A stretch of DNA of 64,000 bases. Source: Candidatus Obscuribacterales bacterium (lineage in GTDB: Bacteria > Cyanobacteriota > Vampirovibrionia > Obscuribacterales > Obscuribacteraceae). The first letter of the stretch is position 1. The number at the start of each line of letters is the position of its first letter. A program made the position numbers and the translations under genes. The notes under the pieces were generated by a model. That model had not been told where the DNA came from, searched no databases, and worked only from the letters and a program-made list of their open reading frames with translations. The stretch is taken from the NCBI GenBank assembly GCA_021732025.1, contig JAKFVU010000082.1, positions 1 through 64,000 of the forward strand. Reading direction: 5' to 3'. Below, piece after piece: positions 8,211 through 15,773 of this stretch.

Positions 8211-8672
8211 TTATTTGGCAGCATCAGAGGCTGGCGCTGTAGCATCAGCGGCGGCAGCTGGAGCAGCTTTTTTCTTGTCATGGCCGGTCATTTTCTCAAC
8301 GCCAGCTTTAGCGCCTTCACCCATTTTGGCCATGCCTCTGCCAGCACCCTTGATCACGGCTTCAGTGCCTTTGACCAAGCCAGTGGCGCCTTTTTTAGCA
8401 CCATTGCCAAGTGCTTCGACGCCCTTGACAGTTCCCTTGCCGATGTCTTTGCCCACTGTTTCTACGCCTTTGACAGCGCCTTCAGCACCTTTTTTGGTGT
8501 CAGTGGTAACTGTCTTAACAATAGATTTTTTTGTTTTTGGTGGAGTAACAGTTTTGTCGGTTTCAGCAGTCGTAGTTGTAGTTGTGGTGACAGTTGTGTC
8601 ATCAGCATACGAAGGCATGGCAACGGCTGAAAGAGCCAGGGCAACGGTGACGGCCATAATAGTCTTAATCAT
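8211..8672 (-). CDS. exported Lys/Gly/Ala repeat protein
   Basis: A 153-residue protein with a clear signal peptide (1-24, cleavage after SYADD-type Ala) and a poly-Thr stretch. A long region of imperfect 10-13-residue repeats follows, built on VKGVExxGK / VKGTEAVIKG, and the tail is Ala-rich. The repeats would form basic amphipathic helices, similar in style to LEA or apolipoprotein repeats. AAAGGA lies before the ATG. An equally long plus-strand frame (8200-8688) overlaps it but lacks these features. It precedes the M16 peptidase in the same direction. Its function is unknown; membrane or polyanion binding is a guess. Confidence 0.75.
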   Translation of the reverse strand: MIKTIMAVTVALALSAVAMPSYADDTTVTTTTTTTAETDKTVTPPKTKKSIVKTVTTDTKKGAEGAVKGVETVGKDIGKGTVKGVEALGNGAKKGATGLVKGTEAVIKGAGRGMAKMGEGAKAGVEKMTGHDKKKAAPAAAADATAPASDAAK

Positions 8673-8868
8673 TTATATAATCCTTTAAAACCCCATTTCG
8701 AAAATCTCAGTCGTTCAAACGGCGAGACTTTCTTTCGCTAGCCATTCTGTCAAATTGCAAGGCTTAGCGCCACAGACTTAGACTCAGGTAAACTTAACTT
8801 GCAAGCAATTCGCCTGCTAAAAGGGCGCAATTTGCACTTTGCAACGCAAAATATCTTGGAGTAAGAAA

Positions 8869-10332
8869 GTGTCTTTAAGCTACAGAAAGTTCGCCACTGC
8901 CTGCTTGTCGCTCACCTTAGCAATTAATATGGGCTTAGCAAACACTGTCACTAGTGCAAATACTGCCTTGGCTGCAGCAGAGCCAAATAAATTGTTTGAG
9001 ATCTCGGATAGTCAGTACGACGAGGCCGTCAAACTACTTAGCAACTACATTAAAATTGATACTACCAACCCTCCAGGTAATGAAAAACTAGGCGCTCTCT
9101 ATCTCCAATCAGTGCTGAAAGAAAATGGCATTGATGCCCAAGTATTTGATTCGGCAAAAGATCGCGCCATTGTTATTGGTCGCTTAAAGGGCACGGGCAA
9201 GAAAAAGGCAGTGATTCTCCTCAGCCATATTGATGTGGTGCCTGCTCAGGCTAGTGATTGGAAGTATCCTCCCTTTGCAGCTGAAATTCATGACGGCGAA
9301 CTCTGGGGTCGCGGTACTCTCGACATGAAAGGCATGGGCATTATGGAATTAGCCGCCATGCTTGCTATCAAGAAATCAGGTAAGGTCTTAGACCGAGATA
9401 TTATTTTTATTGCCACACCCGACGAAGAGGTTGGTGGCACCTATGGGGCCGAATGGTTCGCCAAAAATAAGAAAGAGCTAGTTAAAGACGCTGAATATTT
9501 GCTCAACGAAGGTTACTCAATAGAGAGCTATAACAAAACCGGCAACACTGACGGAAAAGCAAAATATTGGGGCGTTGATTACGCAGAGAAATCGGTGCTC
9601 TGGCTCTCACTTACAGCCAATGGTCTAGCTGGTCATGCCTCCATGCCAATGAGCAATTCTGCGAACAATCGTTTGATAAAGGCGCTGGCAATGATTGCTG
9701 AAAACCCACCTAAGATGACTCTCCTTCCTGCTGCCAAAGAGTTCTTCCAATCTATTGCTCCTTTTGAAGCGAGCCCTTTGAAGGAACTTTATGCCGACAT
9801 TGAGAAGACAGCAAAAGCACCGTCCAAAGAAACTGAAGAGACCTTATCAGTTGATAAGCTCAAGTATTCAATGTTGCGCAATACAGTATCAATTACTGTA
9901 CTTAAGGCTGGTTACAAGACCAATGTCATTCCTGCTCAAGCATACGCTGAGCTTGATTGTCGCTTGCTGCCTGGAGTTACGCCCGAGCAGTTTGTAGAAG
10001 AAGTGAAGAAGACAATCGGGGACTCTAGTATCGATGTCAAAGTAATTGAGTGGGAGAAAGGCGACCCATCACCTTACGATAATGACATGTTTCGTGCTAT
10101 CAAAGAAGCTAACAGAGCTGAAGGAGCTAGCGCGCCGGTAGTACCAGTAGTGGTGCCTTGGTTTACCGATTCACATTGGTTCCGCGAGCTTGGTATTCAC
10201 AGCTATGGCTTTGAACCTATTGAGGTTGATGCTGACCATTTGGCCACGATGCATGGCAAAGATGAACGTATTCCCCTTGCCGCATTTCGAAGAGGAATAG
10301 ATAGGTTAGTACGCATTTTGACTGCGCTCTAA
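8869..10332 (+). CDS. exported M20 family metallopeptidase
   Basis: An M20 (ArgE/DapE/CPG2-type) dinuclear zinc peptidase. The GTG at 8869 is preferred to the upstream TTG at 8839 because GGAG sits eight bases before it and the resulting 487-residue protein begins directly with a signal peptide ending near TALAAAE. Metal-site motifs are visible: SHIDVV (His120, Asp122), GRGTLDMKG (Asp152), TPDEEVGG (Glu186/Glu187) and a C-terminal His in DHLATMHGKDE. A dimerisation lid is inserted in the middle. It probably trims exogenous peptides or acylated amino acids in the periplasm. It converges on and overlaps the TPR gene at 10329. Confidence 0.92.
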   Translation: MSLSYRKFATACLSLTLAINMGLANTVTSANTALAAAEPNKLFEISDSQYDEAVKLLSNYIKIDTTNPPGNEKLGALYLQSVLKENGIDAQVFDSAKDRAIVIGRLKGTGKKKAVILLSHIDVVPAQASDWKYPPFAAEIHDGELWGRGTLDMKGMGIMELAAMLAIKKSGKVLDRDIIFIATPDEEVGGTYGAEWFAKNKKELVKDAEYLLNEGYSIESYNKTGNTDGKAKYWGVDYAEKSVLWLSLTANGLAGHASMPMSNSANNRLIKALAMIAENPPKMTLLPAAKEFFQSIAPFEASPLKELYADIEKTAKAPSKETEETLSVDKLKYSMLRNTVSITVLKAGYKTNVIPAQAYAELDCRLLPGVTPEQFVEEVKKTIGDSSIDVKVIEWEKGDPSPYDNDMFRAIKEANRAEGASAPVVPVVVPWFTDSHWFRELGIHSYGFEPIEVDADHLATMHGKDERIPLAAFRRGIDRLVRILTAL

Positions 10333-11027
10333 TTCACTTCTTCGAACGATTTACCCGGCGCATAGCCTTTGTCGATAGCTTCGGCAAAGTCTTTCTCGGC
10401 CAATTCTTTTTTGCCTAGCTTTTCATAGGTAAGGCCGCGGAACTGCAAAGCCTCAAAGTTTTTGGGCTGATTGGCAACAGCTTGGTTGAGATACAGCAAC
10501 GCGTTCTGGAACTGGCCTGTTTTCAGGTAACAGGTGCCTATAAGTTGCTGCGCGGCAGAACTTTTAGTATCAAGCTTTGCCGCCTTCTGGGCGTCGACCA
10601 GGGCCTCCTTATAGTGACCCAGCTCAAAGTTTGCTGAGGCTCTATTAATTAGACACGGGGTATCTGCCGGTTTCAGTGCAAGAGCTTTAGTTAGCTGAAC
10701 AACTGCCTCTTCATTCTTTTTCAGAACCAAAAAGTTGCTTCCGCGCAGCTCATAAAATTCAAAAGGTTTGGCCGTGTATTTTAGTGTTTCAGCTTTGGCA
10801 AAATCAGCTTCGGCTGCATCGTTTTTGCCCACGGCATAATTGGCGAAACCCCTGGTGAAATAGGCCTCAGCACTTGGTGCAGTCATGATTTTGGCATCCA
10901 GTAAAGGTATGCTCATGCGAATCTGTTGCAGCTGGGTATCGCGGGCACTTTGGGCATGGACTGGTTCTACTAGCATGAGGGTGATAGCTAATACTGCGCA
11001 AGAAAAGGCAATTTGCTTGTTTGTCAT
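10329..11027 (-). CDS. exported TPR protein
   Basis: A 232-residue protein with a signal peptide (cleavage after VHAQ near residue 26) followed by about five tetratricopeptide repeats, for example KPADTPCLINRASANFELG and KNFEALQFRGLTYEKLGKK. TPR arrays bind peptides or partner proteins; this one should be periplasmic. It is the last gene of a six-gene minus-strand operon and lies 21 bases below a secreted paralogue. Its stop overlaps the stop of the convergent M20 gene by three bases. Confidence 0.85.
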   Translation of the reverse strand: MTNKQIAFSCAVLAITLMLVEPVHAQSARDTQLQQIRMSIPLLDAKIMTAPSAEAYFTRGFANYAVGKNDAAEADFAKAETLKYTAKPFEFYELRGSNFLVLKKNEEAVVQLTKALALKPADTPCLINRASANFELGHYKEALVDAQKAAKLDTKSSAAQQLIGTCYLKTGQFQNALLYLNQAVANQPKNFEALQFRGLTYEKLGKKELAEKDFAEAIDKGYAPGKSFEEVN

Positions 11028-11048
11028 TTGGGCTTGTCTATCTCGTTT

Positions 11049-11828
11049 CTATGGTTTCGGCTTAGACTTGAAGCCAATCTGGTCTAACATGGAGTCTACT
11101 TCTGCTTTTCGGTTTGCCGAATAAGATACTTGGATAATATCTTTCATTCGTTTGTAGCCTTTGGGTGTGGCGTAATCGACAGGGTTATACCGTATCGGCT
11201 TCCAAGACTTAGTCACTAATTTGGTCACAACACCACCTCTAAGATCGCTTGCGGAGCTATTGCTTAGGGTGACTTGTTTTCTTTTTGCGAGTTTGCGGCC
11301 CTGGCCCTTGTCTGTAATTCTAGATAAAGGAATCTGCTTCGTAAGAGGAACCACATACATGCGCGCCATAAATTCAGCAACTTTTGGGTCTACGTCTAAA
11401 TCATTGGCCGTATAAATTAAGTCTTTTGCCGAAAACTGAGTGCGATATTTTGTGTATTTCAGACCATTTAGATCGCCGCTGCCAACTGCTTTTATGGCCA
11501 ATGTCTTAGTCACGTCTGGTTGGGCAAAAGGATTAGCCATTACCAAGCCACTGAACTGTGGCAGCTCGCCAATCCATTCAGACTTTTGGTCATTACTATA
11601 ACAATGCACTTTCCAATCAGGAGCTTTGCATAACAGCTCGCAATCGAGCTTTCTGCTAACCACCTTGATACCATCATGCCAAAGGTAAATACTGCAGTCG
11701 CCAAAATCTTCCTCGTTCTGTTCGAGCAGCCAAGCAGCAGTCTTTGCTTTGGCTTGGCATTCAATGCCGCAGCAAGCTATCAAAAAGCCAACTAGAAGCA
11801 ACAGTGTTATCTTAGTGAAGAAATTCAT
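11049..11828 (-). CDS. secreted protein, paralogue B (possible lipoprotein)
   Basis: A 259-residue exported protein of no family I recognise. The N-terminus ends in LIAC (Cys19), which fits a lipobox. The mature part shares blocks with the gene just upstream: GDC...HDG.KVV near 43-57, APDWKVHCY, GLKYTKY, a DLIYTA.DLDV segment, and GYKR near the end followed by a final IGFKS. The common DWKVHCY block suggests a beta-rich core. ATGA overlap with the upstream paralogue implies translational coupling. Its role in the envelope is unknown. Confidence 0.75.
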   Translation of the reverse strand: MNFFTKITLLLLVGFLIACCGIECQAKAKTAAWLLEQNEEDFGDCSIYLWHDGIKVVSRKLDCELLCKAPDWKVHCYSNDQKSEWIGELPQFSGLVMANPFAQPDVTKTLAIKAVGSGDLNGLKYTKYRTQFSAKDLIYTANDLDVDPKVAEFMARMYVVPLTKQIPLSRITDKGQGRKLAKRKQVTLSNSSASDLRGGVVTKLVTKSWKPIRYNPVDYATPKGYKRMKDIIQVSYSANRKAEVDSMLDQIGFKSKPKP

Positions 11829-12643
11829 TTTGTTTTGGCCCCATTTTTCAAGGCTCGTACATCTGACTTATAGCCGATTTCATCAAAGATTTCGCTGAAT
11901 TCGCCTTTCTTGCTCTGAGAATAGGTAGCCTGATAAAGTTCCTTAGCGCGCTTGTATCCAGAAGGAGCCTTAAACGCTGGGCTGCTATAAGCAATTTTTT
12001 TCCAGCCCGTTGTCTTTAATTTATCGATCAGACCGGTTCTCAGGTCGCCATTCGCGCCGACATTAATGATGCCGATTTTGGTCTCTGGCAGCTTTGAATC
12101 TTTGCTGCGATCTAGGCAACGATAGATTGGTATTTTGCTTGAAATTGGCGTGACATACAGTCGTGATAAAAAATCGCCAATTTCTGGTGCCACATCAATC
12201 TCGCTGGCAAGATAGAGCAGGTCTTTGTCTGAAACTTTGGTTTTATATTTGGTGTAATTGAGCCCTTTTAAGCTGCCTGTACCAATTTCGGCGAGCTTAA
12301 ATTGCCTAATCTTTCTTATTCTGGCAAAAGGATTGGACATGCTGTCTCCGCCAAAATTTGACAGATCATCTACCCATTCAATTTTTTCATCGCTTCTATA
12401 ACAATGTACTTTCCAATCAGGTGCAGCTGTGAGCACTTCGCATTTAAGTTTTTTGCAGACAACCTTAACGCCGTCATGAAAGACAAAAACCTGGCAATCT
12501 CCAAGATTGTCCGAATACTGATCTAATTGCCACACTGTTTTAGGCGTTGCCTGGCATGGCAGAAATGAAGCCGCACTGGAAATGGCACAGCTAAACGCCG
12601 CTAGTGTCAGAACAGCTAGGTTTTTGAAACGTTGATTACTCAT
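11825..12643 (-). CDS. secreted protein, paralogue A
   Basis: A 272-residue exported protein with a signal peptide ending near FLPCQAT. It is collinear with the next gene, sharing GDCQVF.FHDGVKVV, APDWKVHCY, GLNYTKYKTK, a Pro-rich PISSKIPIY block and GYKRAKELYQ...IGYKS, which shows a tandem duplication followed by divergence. No catalytic motif is evident. Its start ATG overlaps the stop of the kinase-fold gene (ATGA at 12640-12643), and its own stop overlaps the next start in the same way. Confidence 0.75.
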   Translation of the reverse strand: MSNQRFKNLAVLTLAAFSCAISSAASFLPCQATPKTVWQLDQYSDNLGDCQVFVFHDGVKVVCKKLKCEVLTAAPDWKVHCYRSDEKIEWVDDLSNFGGDSMSNPFARIRKIRQFKLAEIGTGSLKGLNYTKYKTKVSDKDLLYLASEIDVAPEIGDFLSRLYVTPISSKIPIYRCLDRSKDSKLPETKIGIINVGANGDLRTGLIDKLKTTGWKKIAYSSPAFKAPSGYKRAKELYQATYSQSKKGEFSEIFDEIGYKSDVRALKNGAKTK

Positions 12644-13557
12644 TTACCTAGTGTAAGGGATCGAAGAGCATGAACTACTTCACCATCGGTCCAACTTCCC
12701 CACATGGTCGGGCTGCGGTCGATCATCTTCATATAGTCTTTTACGCCGTCGGTGAGCTGCCAGTCGTCCATTTTAGTACTGAAGCTGCGGCCGTCCATCT
12801 GTAGCGGGTTGAGCGGTCTGGTGGCGGAATGTCTAATCAGAGGGATGCGGCGCTCAGCGAGAAACTCGCCAATCTCAGTTAGATTGGCTTGCTGTATTTC
12901 ATGGGGCAGCAATTCGCCATTTTTATAGGTCATGCCATAGCGAGGAATAGCGCCACCCTGGTCAATTAGGAGCGGCTTTTGGCTCTTGCCAAAGAGGGCG
13001 ACCTGGTCTTTTCTGGTGCCACTAAAGCCCCACATGTCGTCTTCAACAAAACCATTAGAGCGAATTTTACCCACTACTGATACAACATGTTTATCGGTTA
13101 CTCCGGCGGTTTCTCCTACTGGTTGCATGTAATATCGAACACCGTTTTCGAGCTTGCCATGCTCTAACACTGGGGCATCAAATAATCTATTGGCAATTGG
13201 CCGTGGTAAATTATCCACCCCAAGTTTTAAGGCGGCTTTAGAGTCAGTGGCAAGTACAAGTTCATGGGCGCCAGATCCTAGCATTCTGGTTACTTTCATA
13301 CCGGCCAGTCGGTCGCTTTTGCCGACACTTTCGATGATTGTCGGCAGATGATCGATAACTTCGCCAGTTTGATGACGACCAGCTAAGGCCTCATTTAGAC
13401 GGGGCAATGCCTCTTTTAAGGCTAATGGCTTCTTAAAGATTTGCTCTAAGGCTTCTTCTACAAATAGCTTTGAGGCTGTGGTAGCGGCCGGCGCGCAGCG
13501 TTCTGCGGCCATTAAGCCCAGTTCGGCGGTTGCTTTTAGTTCTGCTAATTTGCTCAC
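12640..13557 (-). CDS. putative protein-kinase-fold protein
   Basis: A 305-residue soluble protein started by GTG. Residues 90-113 look like a kinase N-lobe: a GSGAHEL glycine loop (94-100) and an AALKLG strand with Lys111. Later, VEDDMWGFSG (171-180) and LLIDQGG (Asp199) resemble the catalytic and metal-binding segments of aminoglycoside-phosphotransferase/HipA-like kinases, but the standard HxD...N and DFG are not clear. It may be an atypical or inactive kinase. It is translationally coupled to two secreted paralogues, odd company for a cytoplasmic enzyme. The function assignment is tentative; the coding call is firm. Confidence 0.65.
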   Translation of the reverse strand: MSKLAELKATAELGLMAAERCAPAATTASKLFVEEALEQIFKKPLALKEALPRLNEALAGRHQTGEVIDHLPTIIESVGKSDRLAGMKVTRMLGSGAHELVLATDSKAALKLGVDNLPRPIANRLFDAPVLEHGKLENGVRYYMQPVGETAGVTDKHVVSVVGKIRSNGFVEDDMWGFSGTRKDQVALFGKSQKPLLIDQGGAIPRYGMTYKNGELLPHEIQQANLTEIGEFLAERRIPLIRHSATRPLNPLQMDGRSFSTKMDDWQLTDGVKDYMKMIDRSPTMWGSWTDGEVVHALRSLTLGK

Positions 13558-13618
13558 TATTTGATATTAGAGTGCATTAGCCCGCCGAGCAATGGTAAAA
13601 GTACGCTTTCCCTCTACC

Positions 13619-14476
13619 CTATTGGGTCTTCCGCTGCGGAAATCCGAGGGATTTTGCTTCTTCCATATCGGCTTCTGCCTTGGCCTTGTCGTTTAGCTTA
13701 AGGTAGCTCATACTGCGCAGTACCAAACAGCCTGCTTTCGATTTGCCATCTAGGCCTTTTAAGGCTGCTGTTAAATCGGTAACCGCCTCTGGATACTTAG
13801 CGCTGAAAAACAGTGAGCTGCCACGAACTTTGTAGGCGTCGACTGCAGCGTCCTCGGGCAATTGGGCAACGGCAATAACTGCCGAGGTGTCTTTTATTGC
13901 TTGTTCGAATTGCTTGGTAGCAAAATAGCAACGGCCGCGCATCAGTTTCTCTTGCCACTGCCGCTCTTTGTCTTTCTCTAAGCTCAAAGCTTTAGTCAGG
14001 TCGGCGATGGCTTCTTCTTTTTTGCCAAGCTGCTCTTCTGCTCCGGCGCGATTGCGATAGGCATCAGCCGAGGTTTCGCCTAATGAAATAGCAGTGTTAA
14101 AGTCGTTAAGAGCAGCCTCATAATTTTCACCCACACAGTTAGCGGTGCCCCGTTGCATGTAGGCTTTTGTTGACTTGGGTTGTAGGCTTATGGCCTGATC
14201 GTAGTCGCTCAAGGCGCCTTTCAAATCGTACATGCGGTACTTAACGTCAGCTCGCAGCAAATATAATTGCGCTTCACCCTTGGTGGCAATGAGGGCATCT
14301 AGCTGACGCTTAACCGGTTCGAGTTCAGAGGTCTTGTCTGCGTCAATGTCTTTTTTTAGCTGCAATTCAATACTGGTTATTTCAGCTTGGCGACTGTCTA
14401 TGGCTAAGGCTGGCGAATAACTGGCGTTGATCAAATATGCAAGCAGGCTAATTGCTAGATTTATTTTTAGCGACAA
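13619..14476 (-). CDS. exported TPR protein
   Basis: A TPR protein of 285 residues if started at the TTG at 14476. That start puts a signal peptide (SLKINLAISLL...SPALA) at the N-terminus and avoids overlap with the upstream gene; the longer frame from TTG 14515 gives 298. At least six TPR units are visible, for example GALSDYDQAISLQPKSTKAY and AIADLTKALSLEK. It is probably a periplasmic scaffold. It sits directly after another TPR gene (stop at 14487) and 61 bases before the kinase-fold gene. Confidence 0.82.
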   Translation of the reverse strand: MSLKINLAISLLAYLINASYSPALAIDSRQAEITSIELQLKKDIDADKTSELEPVKRQLDALIATKGEAQLYLLRADVKYRMYDLKGALSDYDQAISLQPKSTKAYMQRGTANCVGENYEAALNDFNTAISLGETSADAYRNRAGAEEQLGKKEEAIADLTKALSLEKDKERQWQEKLMRGRCYFATKQFEQAIKDTSAVIAVAQLPEDAAVDAYKVRGSSLFFSAKYPEAVTDLTAALKGLDGKSKAGCLVLRSMSYLKLNDKAKAEADMEEAKSLGFPQRKTQ

Positions 14477-14486
14477 TGTTTTCTCT

Positions 14487-15695
14487 TTAACCTCGAATTG
14501 ATTTGGCTCGAGCAATGCACTTTTGTGCCTCGGCGCCGCGATTGCATTTGTTCAAAGCATAGGCATAACTGTCTAACAGCGTGGCTAGCGAAGCATGCTG
14601 CGGACCGTTTAGTGATTCTTGTATTTTTAGTGCCCGGGCATAGTATGGCAAAGCCTCACTGGCGCGACCTTCTTTAACCAATAGCGAGGCGAAGTTAGCC
14701 AGTAAATCTGGCGAGTTTTTCTTCGCACCTTTTTCTTGCGAATCAAGAATTTTGCGATAGAGGCTCTCGGCTTCGCTATTCTTATTTAGAAGGGTACAGA
14801 CTTGTGCCAAATTATCTAACCGCTTTTGGGTCTCTTGCCTATCGGGGCCGAGGGTGGCTAGCGATATTTCATAAGCGCGGCGCAGAAGTGGCTCTGCCTG
14901 AGCGCTGCGACCGTCAGCCATATATAGCTTTCCCAGATTTTCGAGAGACGATGCTAGAGCGGCATGTTCGCTGGTTAAAGTGCGTTCGCGAAGTGTGAGT
15001 GCTGACTTAAATAAACGCTCAGCCAACTTGCTATTGTCTTTTACGGCGTTACCTACTGCATCTAACATAACAGCGGTTTCTACAGCCTGAGCTTTCATCT
15101 CGCTCAGTGTTTTCTCTTCTGCCTGCTTCACTGCAATTTCAGCATCTTCTAATTTGCGGTGATTATGATAGTACTGACTGAGCTTTTTAAATGCTGCCGA
15201 AATCTCTGTCAGCTGCTTTGACTCATAGTCTCCGTAGTCGGCAATTTTATTGACGATGGCTAAAGCCTTATCGCGTTTACCGACAGTGATATAAAACTGT
15301 GCCAACTTACTTTGACCAGCAATTACGTCTTTATCAGAGCTACCGAGTGCAGCTTCACGCACTTTGGCCGCTTTTTCAAAATATGGCTCTGCTTTTGCCG
15401 GCAGACCTCTGCTGACATAGAGAACACCGAGATTGTTGAAACTTTCGGCAATTCTAATATCATTGGCCGGTGCCAGCTTGACTTCCTCAAGGGCTTCTTT
15501 AAAATTTCGCTCGGCCGCGCCAAAATCGGAATTTATGAAAGCATTAGAGCCAGCTTTTGTGGCCTTTGCCCATTTGACGCCGTCAAACTTAGGCGCAGTT
15601 TGTGCCAATAGCGGCTGGCTTGTAAGCCAAAAGGCCGCTATAAGGGCAATTTGCTTTTCTCTTGAACTGACAATGGTTATCTTCATTGAGACCAT
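14487..15695 (-). CDS. exported TPR protein, kinesin-light-chain type
   Basis: A 402-residue protein with a signal peptide (cleavage near LLAQTA, residue 33) and about eight 42-residue TPRs of the kinesin-light-chain/TPR_10-12 type. Diagnostic strings include AEPYFEKAAKVREAALGSSD, SLENLGKLYMADGRSAQAEP and ALPYYARALKIQESLNG. ATGs at 15695 and 15686 are both possible and neither has a strong ribosome-binding site. It is the first gene of the six-gene minus-strand operon and diverges from the M16 gene at 15774, with 78 bases between. Confidence 0.87.
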   Translation of the reverse strand: MVSMKITIVSSREKQIALIAAFWLTSQPLLAQTAPKFDGVKWAKATKAGSNAFINSDFGAAERNFKEALEEVKLAPANDIRIAESFNNLGVLYVSRGLPAKAEPYFEKAAKVREAALGSSDKDVIAGQSKLAQFYITVGKRDKALAIVNKIADYGDYESKQLTEISAAFKKLSQYYHNHRKLEDAEIAVKQAEEKTLSEMKAQAVETAVMLDAVGNAVKDNSKLAERLFKSALTLRERTLTSEHAALASSLENLGKLYMADGRSAQAEPLLRRAYEISLATLGPDRQETQKRLDNLAQVCTLLNKNSEAESLYRKILDSQEKGAKKNSPDLLANFASLLVKEGRASEALPYYARALKIQESLNGPQHASLATLLDSYAYALNKCNRGAEAQKCIARAKSIRG

Positions 15696-15773
15696 CTTAC
15701 AATTTTATCTAGTTACCAGCCTTTATGTTTATTTCGCGGTATCTTTATCGAGTTACATATAAGGACCGAAGCA

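Noticed and set aside
8200-8688. 162-residue plus-strand open frame
   Set aside because: It overlaps the minus-strand Lys-rich gene, which has a signal peptide and AAAGGA before its ATG. The plus-strand product is a Val/Ala/Pro-rich mirror of the repeat and has no such support.
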